Of a stretch of DNA of 7,120 bases, positions 1 through 6,047 are shown piece after piece. The notes under the pieces were generated by a model. That model searched no databases and had not been told where the DNA came from. It saw only the letters and a list, made by a program, of their open reading frames with translations. This DNA is from Chlamydiota bacterium. Lineage in GTDB: Bacteria > Chlamydiota > Chlamydiia > Chlamydiales > Rhabdochlamydiaceae. The DNA lies in contig VGMB01000078.1 of assembly GCA_016866585.1 (NCBI GenBank), positions 1 to 7,120 on the forward strand, in the 5' to 3' direction. The position numbers were made by a program, and so were the translations under genes. Position 1 is the stretch's first letter. Every line of letters begins with the position of its first letter.

Positions 1-243
1 AATCGATCCATCGATTAGTTTTACAAAAACTTTATTTTGCCCTTTTTCTTTTTTTAAACATTCAAAAGCATCTTTATAATCTGATGCCCTATGTTTTGGT
101 TCTATGGACATTGAATTCTGTCTGCCCGAGGAAGTATGTACGTTTTTTAATCCTGATCCATCGAGAGTACTCTCATATCCAGCACAAAAAATTTGGCTAC
201 AATAAGTGCTTATTATAACAAAAATTGTTAATCCTGTCTTCAT
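1..243 (-). CDS. Secreted or membrane-anchored protein, N-terminal part (runs off the left edge)
   Basis: Reading leftward from an ATG at 243-241, the frame stays open for 81 codons to the window edge, so only the N-terminus is present. The protein begins M-K-T-G followed by a hydrophobic run (about residues 5-11, LTIFVII) and then small or polar residues with cysteines at 15 and 20. This looks like a short Sec signal peptide, but neither cysteine sits in a canonical lipobox, so I cannot choose between a secreted protein and a lipoprotein. The remainder is hydrophilic and Lys-rich, and I recognise no family. The start is well supported: a GAGGA Shine-Dalgarno lies 6 nt upstream (250-254), and the ATG shares one base with the stop codon of the receiver-GGDEF gene (TAATG). 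That arrangement implies co-transcription and translational coupling, and hence a functional link to the signalling protein. The link is inferred. Confidence 0.72.
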   Translation of the reverse strand, partial: MKTGLTIFVIISTYCSQIFCAGYESTLDGSGLKNVHTSSGRQNSMSIEPKHRASDYKDAFECLKKEKGQNKVFVKLIDGSI

Positions 244-1202
244 TATTGATCCTCATTTAAGTTGTTCTCAGAGATGATCTTATTACCTTTTTTTTGAGCT
301 CGCTCTAAACATTTACTTACCATCTGGAGAGAATGATCGAATTGGTCGTAAGCTTCAGCTACATCGTTAAGTTTTTTATCGAAAGATACAACGCCAATTG
401 AAACAGTGGTTAGGAGCTCTTTTTTCCTTGTGTGGATTGTTGTTCTGCAAACTTCCTTACGTATATCCTCTGCGATGATTTTAGCTGCACTGGGCGATGT
501 TTTAGGGAGCATAAGTAAAAAACGTCCGCCACCTTGATGCAGCAAGGTATCAAATTGTCGTAATTTACTTGCAAGAAGGTGTTCTACAGCTGCAATAATC
601 TCCTCGACGACGAGCTCTCCTAGGTCTTTTTGAAAACTTGAGAGACCATCAAGCTGTATCAATAATAGGCTCAAAGGCATATCGATTTTTTTAGCCTTAG
701 AAATCTCCTTTAAGCTTTTGTTATTTAGGAGCATACGATGAAGAAATATCTGTGTATTTTTTGGTATAAGAGGAGAAGCGCTAATTTTAGAGGAAACTAG
801 AGACATTTTTTTTGAGACTAGCTTTGTTTTGAGGCAAACTGCGATTCTTTCAAAAAGCTCATTTTCATCAAGAGGCTCATGTAAGAAGTCTGTTACACCC
901 GCATTAAGACATGATGTAGTAAAGCTTTTTTGAATTTTATTTGATACTAATAAAATGGGTAGCTTCTCAAGTCCTGGTGTCTTACGTATGTGTTCACAAA
1001 AGTTATACAAAGGCTCTTCAAAAGATTTAAAATCGATAATAACAACTTCAATTTGTGTTGTTTTTAACCACTCTAGAGCAACGAAACTTTCATGAGTATT
1101 CATGACATAATATGTTTTTTTAAAAGATTTTTTAAAAAAAGCGATTTTAGCTACATCGGATCCAATAAATAGAATGCAAGGAAGTGAGGTTTTATAGTCC
1201 AT
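243..1202 (-). CDS. Receiver-GGDEF protein, degenerate; possible cyclic-di-GMP receptor
   Basis: A 319-residue protein with two domains. Residues about 8-125 fit a response-regulator receiver: a phospho-acceptor-like Asp57 (VVIID), Ser87 at the switch Ser/Thr position, and AGVTDFLHEPL at the alpha4-beta5 region. However, the acidic pair of the Mg site is replaced by Gly14-Ser15 and the conserved Lys by Glu109, so normal phosphorylation is doubtful. Residues about 150-312 fit a GGDEF domain: LLLIQLDG, the signature region at 224-228, VSIGV at 267-271 and a C-terminal AQKKGNK. The signature is GGGRF instead of GG(D/E)EF, and the first metal-binding Asp is Gln183, so cyclase activity is unlikely. 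An inhibitory-site motif RQFD (215-218) sits exactly five residues before the signature, as in PleD, suggesting retained c-di-GMP binding. ATG is preceded only by a weak A-rich leader with no strong Shine-Dalgarno. The gene is coupled to the downstream exported-protein gene. Domain assignment is confident; the role is inferred. Confidence 0.85.
   Translation of the reverse strand: MDYKTSLPCILFIGSDVAKIAFFKKSFKKTYYVMNTHESFVALEWLKTTQIEVVIIDFKSFEEPLYNFCEHIRKTPGLEKLPILLVSNKIQKSFTTSCLNAGVTDFLHEPLDENELFERIAVCLKTKLVSKKMSLVSSKISASPLIPKNTQIFLHRMLLNNKSLKEISKAKKIDMPLSLLLIQLDGLSSFQKDLGELVVEEIIAAVEHLLASKLRQFDTLLHQGGGRFLLMLPKTSPSAAKIIAEDIRKEVCRTTIHTRKKELLTTVSIGVVSFDKKLNDVAEAYDQFDHSLQMVSKCLERAQKKGNKIISENNLNEDQ
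248..254 (-). promoter_or_regulatory. Ribosome binding site supporting the start at 243
   Basis: On the minus strand GAGGATC precedes AATAATG, leaving 6 nt between the GAGGA core and the ATG. It lies inside the last codons of the upstream receiver-GGDEF gene, as expected for translationally coupled genes. It is the main evidence that the truncated left-edge frame is a real gene. Confidence 0.65.
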
Positions 1203-1297
1203 AAATACTTTTTATTCTGTTTTCTCTTATTTATTAAAAAAATAATTTTAAATACAGCTTAATTTGCTAGCGGATATGGGAATTGTTATTTAATTGG

Positions 1298-1314
1298 TTT
1301 TAAGTCACTTAAAA
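1298..1314. promoter_or_regulatory. 17-bp palindrome in the divergent intergenic region (operator candidate)
   Basis: TTTTAAGTCACTTAAAA is a perfect inverted repeat: two 8-bp arms around a single central C. It sits in the middle of the 265-bp AT-rich region between the divergent starts at 1202 and 1468, 96 bp from one and 154 bp from the other. This size and symmetry fit a binding site for a dimeric regulator. No adjacent T-tract makes it a convincing terminator in either direction. AT-rich DNA gives palindromes by chance, so confidence is modest. Confidence 0.35.
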
Positions 1315-1416
1315 ATAAAAAATAAAAACGCATTTAAATATTTGAAAAGAGATAGCCATATTAGTTGTTTATATTAAGAAGTTTAGTAAAAACAATTAGC
1401 GTCTTAATGAAATATT

Positions 1417-1422
1417 TATAAT
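1417..1422 (+). promoter_or_regulatory. Candidate -10 box for the 801-residue protein gene
   Basis: A perfect TATAAT lies 46 nt upstream of the TTG start and would place transcription start near 1428-1430, giving a leader of about 40 nt. No good TTGACA-like -35 is found at 16-18 bp; the nearest weak match, TTAGCG (1396-1401), is at 15 bp. The region is so AT-rich that a chance match is quite possible. Confidence 0.3.
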
Positions 1423-1456
1423 ATTTTATTAAAATATAACAAAATTATTAAAAATT

Positions 1457-1462
1457 AGAGGG
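1457..1462 (+). promoter_or_regulatory. Ribosome binding site deciding the TTG start
   Basis: AGAGGG followed by a 5-nt spacer (CTATT) places a purine-rich Shine-Dalgarno directly before TTG at 1468. The next in-frame ATG is 33 codons further in and has no comparable site, so the TTG start is preferred. Confidence 0.55.
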
Positions 1463-1467
1463 CTATT

Positions 1468-3873
1468 TTGTCGTTTATAGCATCCGTTACTAACCCGGTA
1501 AGTCACTTTTCTGTTCTTGAAAGTAATTTAGTTAATTTAGAAAGACTTAGTAATTGCTTAGAATTAATGAGTAGTGGAAATAAAGAAGGCTCTATTCGAT
1601 TATTTGAAAATCTACCAAAAAATTTTAAAGATGCAACATTTGAAGCGATGTGGGTACTTTCCGGTGGTCCTTCAGCTGAGAGCAGTGACTTGGGCTTAAA
1701 AGCTAAAGCGCATCCTCGTTTTGGAGAGCTAGCTTTTTTTGATCAAGTAATAGCGGGTATTGATAGATCAACGCCTACTGAACTGAAAGTTGCAGCTATG
1801 AAACTAGGTTTTCAGAAAGCTCTTTTAAAAGAATTAAAGAGGGAATGTATACTTTCCAACTCATCTACTTTGTCTAAAATTTCTTTTCTCGAAGGACTTG
1901 GGCACAAGTTTAGTCTAAATCCGGCTGTTGATATTTCAAGGAAATTGGAAATTTTAAATGATATTTACCACCTCATTCCAGAAACACAATCAGCGCTATT
2001 AAGTGACATCGATCGATTAGGTAAGAATTTGCATGTGTTTAAGCTAGGTGAAAATGCTATAGCCTTTTTCGGATCAAATGATGTTGAATTTGGTCAGCTA
2101 AAAGAGATAGGTGGAAAATTTTTAACGAAACTTCTACTTAAAAAAGTTTTAGAGAAATATCCACATTTATCGATGCTATTTGCCAGTAATGGTCGAGATA
2201 ATACTTTAGTTTCTGCTTTACCTGTATCAGAAACGAAATTAGCTGCTACTGATTCTGCCCAAGGATTACAAGCGCTTGAAATATCTAAAAATGATGATTT
2301 GATCTTTGCTATGCAGTCTAGATCAGCTTGTTTTAATGCGCGGAGATTAATGCTTTCTGCAAATGAAGCGCCTGCAGCTGATATTATACGTTCATCCGAA
2401 GGCATTAAAAATGTAGTGTATAAAAATCTTGAGGTTTTATCAGAAAAAAATACGATAAGTGAAGTTCATTCAGATTTTGGATGTATTGCTTTTGAAGAAA
2501 GTTCAGATCTAAGAAATCCAAACCGTAGAGTCAATTTGCAAGATAAAATCCAAGCCTTGATGCTAGCGGAACCTCTCGATCATTTGAATTGTCTACTAAG
2601 TATGCTAGAAGGAGAAGAAAATAAGCGTTTCGATGCACTTCATCAGTATAGTTATATTCTTCCAGGGAGAATAGTCCAAAAAATTGATAGTAGGATAATG
2701 GAACTAGGGGGTCTTTCAGCGAAAGATACTTTGTCAAGTAGCCCAATAGTCGGCAAGACTGCTCATCCAGATGTTCCGCTTGAAATTAAAATTCAAGCAG
2801 TAAGAGAATGTATAGAGGAATATCGCGTTTTATTACTAGATATTGAAGCAGCCTCTTTATCTTATAGAAATGCTAAAAGCTATGATGAGAAGGTAGACTT
2901 AGCTACAACTGTGCTTAATAAAATCATGCCTATTCTCTCAAGTCCTGTGGAAAAATTTAAATTAAGAAAAATAAAAAGCAGTAGTCTTACCGGCAAATTC
3001 CTTGATTACATACAAATCAATCCAGCATATAAGCCATACATCGCTTTACTTATTGGTTCTTCAAATTTAGATACGACGCTAACGGAAGCCTCTAAAACAC
3101 ACACAATGACGGAAAGACTTGAACTTTTAAAAGAAGATAAGGACTATCCTTCTGGACTTGATAGCTTACGGTACAAGGGTGAAAACTGGAAGGTGCTTTC
3201 GCTCAATCTCTCCGCCCAAATAAATATGGCTAAAGATAGGTTTATTAGTGTAGGGGAGGGAGTCATAAATAGGGAAATGATCCTATTTGATCCTGCTTTA
3301 TCCCCAGAGCTTGATAAGTTCTATACAGAGCAACTACTACAAGATGAATTTTTGCTTAAAAAAAGATCTCTTAAGATGCAGCTTGCCTATATATCGAGAA
3401 CGGTATACTTATCTTTTAAAGATTTCAGGGGTGTAGGAGAGGAAAATCTATTGAATGCTTTCGTAAAAAAATGGAAAAGAGATAATCCTATAACAAAAAA
3501 TCCTGAATCTTATTTTACTGTCGAAGGAGTTAGTTTATCAGCTCCAATAATCCCTATAGATGAATTTATTAAGGAAAAGGTGGGAATCTGCCGACATCGA
3601 TCTTTAATTTCTGGTTATTTCATAGCAAGGTTAAAAGAAGAGCGTCCGGATCTATTTGATAGAGATGGTAGAATTTTACACATGAGAAGCGCACTGGAAG
3701 ACAAAACAGGACATGCATGGCTTTGGTATCAACCAAATGATGGCTCACCCATTATTCATATTGATCCGATGTGGGACTCTGTTGTTACTCTCGATGAGGG
3801 AATACATGACGAATATTCATCTAGACCATATATTCAAACACTTAAAGAGAGGGTAAAAAACCTCTCTCTTTAG
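1468..3873 (+). CDS. Large protein of unknown family with C-terminal transglutaminase-like Cys-His-Asp domain
   Basis: An 801-residue protein starting at TTG behind an AGAGGG ribosome binding site. I do not recognise the family of the first ~680 residues. They look largely helical and soluble, with no obvious signal peptide or membrane segment; an early stretch (W62-x-L-x-G-x-P and FGELAF at 85-90) vaguely resembles N-terminal parts of large lineage-specific chlamydial proteins, from memory only. The C-terminus fits the transglutaminase-like/papain fold: VGICRHRS with nucleophile candidate Cys708, GHAW with His749, and HIDPMW with Asp766. The order and spacing (41 and 17 residues) match this superfamily, and the CRHR motif resembles the EDR1-type and related bacterial branches. 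Possible activities are cysteine protease, deamidase or transglutaminase; the substrate cannot be deduced. Its stop codon overlaps that of convergent mnmG. A type III effector role is a reasonable guess in Chlamydiota but is not shown by the sequence. Confidence 0.85.
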   Translation: MSFIASVTNPVSHFSVLESNLVNLERLSNCLELMSSGNKEGSIRLFENLPKNFKDATFEAMWVLSGGPSAESSDLGLKAKAHPRFGELAFFDQVIAGIDRSTPTELKVAAMKLGFQKALLKELKRECILSNSSTLSKISFLEGLGHKFSLNPAVDISRKLEILNDIYHLIPETQSALLSDIDRLGKNLHVFKLGENAIAFFGSNDVEFGQLKEIGGKFLTKLLLKKVLEKYPHLSMLFASNGRDNTLVSALPVSETKLAATDSAQGLQALEISKNDDLIFAMQSRSACFNARRLMLSANEAPAADIIRSSEGIKNVVYKNLEVLSEKNTISEVHSDFGCIAFEESSDLRNPNRRVNLQDKIQALMLAEPLDHLNCLLSMLEGEENKRFDALHQYSYILPGRIVQKIDSRIMELGGLSAKDTLSSSPIVGKTAHPDVPLEIKIQAVRECIEEYRVLLLDIEAASLSYRNAKSYDEKVDLATTVLNKIMPILSSPVEKFKLRKIKSSSLTGKFLDYIQINPAYKPYIALLIGSSNLDTTLTEASKTHTMTERLELLKEDKDYPSGLDSLRYKGENWKVLSLNLSAQINMAKDRFISVGEGVINREMILFDPALSPELDKFYTEQLLQDEFLLKKRSLKMQLAYISRTVYLSFKDFRGVGEENLLNAFVKKWKRDNPITKNPESYFTVEGVSLSAPIIPIDEFIKEKVGICRHRSLISGYFIARLKEERPDLFDRDGRILHMRSALEDKTGHAWLWYQPNDGSPIIHIDPMWDSVVTLDEGIHDEYSSRPYIQTLKERVKNLSL
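3844..3871. terminator. Hairpin at convergent gene ends, possible bidirectional terminator
   Basis: AAAGAGAG-GG pairs with CC-CTCTCTTT: 10 bp with one bulged T (3863) and a 7-nt TAAAAAA loop. It is formed by the final codons of the 801-residue protein gene and lies immediately past the mnmG stop. Both strands end the stem in TTT but lack a long U-tract, so strength is uncertain. Its placement exactly at the convergent junction favours a shared terminator. Confidence 0.45.
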
Positions 3874-5708
3874 ATTGAACATGCTTGTTGTCTATACATA
3901 GAAACCATCAGCACAGATATATCAGCAGGAGAAATTCCGGATATTCTCGAGGCTTGTCCTAATGTTGATGGGCTGAATTTTGTTAGCTTGTCCTTAGCTT
4001 CATTAGATAATCCCTTTATAGATTTAAAATCTATCCCATGAGGAATAGCTGTAGTTTCTATATTTTCTAATTTTGAGATCTCATTTTTCTGTCTATCTAT
4101 GTATCCTGCATATTTTAATTGCAGCTCTATTTGGAAATTAATTTCTTTCCCAAAGTCGACCACTTTACTTGGATATTCAGTTAAAAGAGATGCATATGTA
4201 AATTCTGGTCTGCATAGTAGCTGGGCTAAGGATGAGGATTTCCCATTCATTTGAGTGAAGTTTTTAGAAAGATAGTTTATTTGTTCTTCGATAGTTCTTT
4301 CTTTGAGTAATAACCTTTCATGTTGATCTGCATCAATTAGTCCTAGCTCATATCCATACTTTCTAAGGCGTAGGTCACAGTTGTCTTGTCGTAAAATAAG
4401 CCTGTGTTCTGCTCTGCTTGTGAACATACGGTAAGGCTCTTCTAACTCCTTGGTAATAAGTTCGTCAATCATCACACCTATGTAGGCTTCTGATCTTTTA
4501 AGTACAAATGGAGCTTTGCCTTGAACTTTTAATGCAGCATTTATTCCAGCAATAAGTCCCTGAGCGGCAGCCTCTTCATAACCAGTAGTCCCGTTGATTT
4601 GTCCTGCTAAAAAGAGTCCTTCAATTTTTTTTGTTTCCAGAGACGCATATAGTTGGCCGCTTTTAACGTAGTCATATTCGATTGCATATGCAGGACGCAT
4701 AATTTCAGCTTTCTCAAGTCCTGCTACGCTATGGATCATAGCAAGTTGAACATCAAAGGGTAGAGATGTGGAAATGCCGTTAACATAAATTTCTTCAGTT
4801 CCAAGACCTTCTGGTTCCAAAAATAATTGATGACGCTCTTTGTCACTAAATCTTACGATTTTATCTTCAATTGAAGGGCAGTATCTAGGGCCGATTGATT
4901 GAATTCTGCCAGAATACATCGCAGAACGATGGAGATTATCGTGGATTACTTTTTTGGTGTTTTCGTTTGTATAGGTGATAAAGCAGGGTACCTGAGGCAT
5001 TTTTGGTCCTTCAGGAGCATCGTGAGAAAAACAGACATCATCGTCGCCGGGTTGTACTTCAACTTTTGAAAAATCTATGCTTCGTCTATTTATTCTTGGT
5101 GGTGTACCTGTTTTTAATCTACCAACTGAAAATCCTAGATCTTCTAGATTTTTTGAAAGACCTGTTGATGGTTTATCTCCAGCTCTTCCCCCAGGGAATT
5201 GTGTCTCTCCAATATGGATAAGACCTCGCATAAATGTGCCTGAAGAAATGATAACGTTCTTAGCTTTGTAGCCAATCCCTTCGAGGGTTTCAACTCCTGA
5301 TAGCTTGCCATTTTCAAAGTATAGAGATTCACTAGTGCCTTGTTTGATATGAAGGTTTTCCGTTTTTTCTAAACGGTGTTTCATTTCCATTTGATAAGCG
5401 AACTTATCGGCTTGAGCGCGAGGGGACCAAACGGCAGGGCCTTTTGAGGCATTTAGCATCCTAAACTGAATTGAGGTAAGATCCGTTACTTTTCCCATGA
5501 CGCCTCCTAAGGCATCAATCTCTCTGACTATGTGACCTTTGGCTGTTCCACCTATAGCAGGATTGCAGCTCATTTTGGCTATAGTATCAAGATTCATCGT
5601 AAGTAAAAGAGTCTTAGCTCCCATTTTTGCAGAGGCATGGGCTGCTTCGCATCCAGCATGTCCTGCTCCAATTACTATTACGTCGAACTCTTCAGGATAA
5701 AACCACAT
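3870..5708 (-). CDS. mnmG: tRNA uridine-5-carboxymethylaminomethyl modification enzyme MnmG (GidA)
   Basis: A 612-residue FAD-dependent enzyme that, with the GTPase MnmE, installs the 5-carboxymethylaminomethyl group on wobble U34 of certain tRNAs in the cytoplasm. The protein is full length for the family (E. coli about 629). An N-terminal dinucleotide-binding motif GAGHAG is at 14-19. The two conserved cysteines are present: Cys48 in MSCNPAIGG and Cys277 in RYCPSIEDK (first GidA signature). The second signature [20 protein letters not shown] is at 366-385. The C-terminal helical region (about 545-612, with [14 protein letters not shown]) is the part that contacts MnmE in this family. [11 protein letters not shown] has W-S where the E. 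coli protein has R-A, a variant I also recall from Bacteroidota/PVC-type sequences. The start aligns with family N-termini (MWFYP...). No Shine-Dalgarno is visible, and a terminator lies just upstream, so expression may be independent of dnaB. The stop overlaps the convergent gene by 4 nt. Confidence 0.97.
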   Translation of the reverse strand: MWFYPEEFDVIVIGAGHAGCEAAHASAKMGAKTLLLTMNLDTIAKMSCNPAIGGTAKGHIVREIDALGGVMGKVTDLTSIQFRMLNASKGPAVWSPRAQADKFAYQMEMKHRLEKTENLHIKQGTSESLYFENGKLSGVETLEGIGYKAKNVIISSGTFMRGLIHIGETQFPGGRAGDKPSTGLSKNLEDLGFSVGRLKTGTPPRINRRSIDFSKVEVQPGDDDVCFSHDAPEGPKMPQVPCFITYTNENTKKVIHDNLHRSAMYSGRIQSIGPRYCPSIEDKIVRFSDKERHQLFLEPEGLGTEEIYVNGISTSLPFDVQLAMIHSVAGLEKAEIMRPAYAIEYDYVKSGQLYASLETKKIEGLFLAGQINGTTGYEEAAAQGLIAGINAALKVQGKAPFVLKRSEAYIGVMIDELITKELEEPYRMFTSRAEHRLILRQDNCDLRLRKYGYELGLIDADQHERLLLKERTIEEQINYLSKNFTQMNGKSSSLAQLLCRPEFTYASLLTEYPSKVVDFGKEINFQIELQLKYAGYIDRQKNEISKLENIETTAIPHGIDFKSIKGLSNEAKDKLTKFSPSTLGQASRISGISPADISVLMVSMYRQQACSI

Positions 5709-5723
5709 AAATTATATCGGGGG

Positions 5724-5757
5724 TAAAATAAATTAGAGCTAGTATAACTAGCTCTAA
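5724..5757 (-). terminator. Factor-independent terminator after the bS22-like gene
   Basis: Read on the minus strand, TTAGAGCTAGT and ACTAGCTCTAA form a perfect 11-bp stem with a 3-nt loop (TAT), followed by TTTATTTTA. This is a classical intrinsic terminator pointing leftward. It begins 36 nt past the stop of the 28-codon gene and ends about 15 nt before the mnmG start. On the plus strand the stem is followed by A-rich sequence, so it is directional. Confidence 0.72.
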
Positions 5758-5793
5758 AAATAGAAGAAAGATGTAAAATAATTTTATTGCAAA

Positions 5794-5880
5794 TTACTTC
5801 TTATGACGGTCTCTTCTGCGTCTTTTCTTTCTTTTGTGTAAGGCAATTTTTGCCCTTCTTTTTTTCTTTACGGATGCCAT
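5794..5880 (-). CDS. 28-residue AURKAIP1/COX24-type (bS22-like) ribosomal microprotein
   Basis: This short gene encodes 28 residues, starting M-A-S-V-K-K-K-R-R-A-K and ending R-D-R-H-K-K; 19 of 28 residues are Lys, Arg or His. The pattern KKRRAKIALHKRKKR matches the small bacterial proteins usually annotated as AURKAIP1/COX24 domain proteins, related to mitochondrial mS38 and to actinobacterial bS22, which sits in the small ribosomal subunit near the decoding region. Bacteroidota members as I remember them share the layout (KKRKRHKIATHKRKKR). An AGGAA Shine-Dalgarno lies 5 nt before ATG. The gene has its own promoter candidate upstream and a strong terminator downstream, so it looks monocistronic between dnaB and mnmG. 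It would be missed by gene callers with a 90-nt cut-off. Family assignment is from pattern recognition; the ribosomal role is inferred from relatives. Confidence 0.85.
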   Translation of the reverse strand: MASVKKKRRAKIALHKRKKRRRRDRHKK

Positions 5881-5885
5881 TGAGG

Positions 5886-5890
5886 TTCCT
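5886..5890 (-). promoter_or_regulatory. Ribosome binding site of the 28-codon gene
   Basis: AGGAA on the minus strand, 5 nt before the ATG at 5880. For such a short reading frame this site is important support that it is translated. Confidence 0.65.
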
Positions 5891-5938
5891 ATATCTGAAT
5901 AGAGGTTTTAAAAAAAATATTTATAAAACTTGCCACCT

Positions 5939-5967
5939 ATCTTAGATTAAGACTTATAAATTGTAAA
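5939..5967 (-). promoter_or_regulatory. Sigma-70-type promoter candidate for the bS22-like gene
   Basis: On the minus strand, TTTACA (5/6 to the -35 consensus; 5962-5967) and TAAGAT (4/6 to the -10 consensus; 5939-5944) are separated by exactly 17 bp. Transcription would start near 5932, giving a leader of about 50 nt and, with the downstream terminator, a transcript of roughly 210 nt carrying only the 28-codon gene. It lies in the 167-bp gap after dnaB, in which I see no other gene. Confidence 0.5.
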
Positions 5968-6047
5968 GCAGAGTTAATAAACAAATGATGAATTGTCGTA
6001 ATACAAAAACAAAAAATTTAACTATCCAGGCTTTACTCTAAAAAAAA

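Noticed and set aside
1..16. Palindrome AATCGATCCATCGATT at the left edge
   Set aside because: It lies inside the left-edge coding frame with a 2-nt centre and no flanking support; treated as coding coincidence.
2094..2746. Two short minus-strand reading frames inside the 801-residue protein gene (71 and 103 codons)
   Set aside because: They have no ribosome binding site or recognisable protein character and lie antisense to a long, well-supported gene.
5003..5332. Short reading frames of 62-72 codons on both strands within mnmG
   Set aside because: They lie wholly within the conserved MnmG coding frame and their translations look like out-of-frame noise.
5711..5716. Perfect TATAAT (minus strand) directly before the mnmG ATG as its promoter
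   Set aside because: Normal spacing would start transcription inside or after the ATG, and no -35 match lies at 16-18 bp. Probably chance in AT-rich sequence, unless mnmG starts further in, which the N-terminal alignment argues against.
5963..6036. Separated inverted repeat GTAAAGC / GCTTTAC between dnaB and the bS22-like gene as a dnaB terminator
   Set aside because: Only 7 bp paired across about 60 nt with no T-tract after it; one arm overlaps the promoter candidate. Too weak to call.
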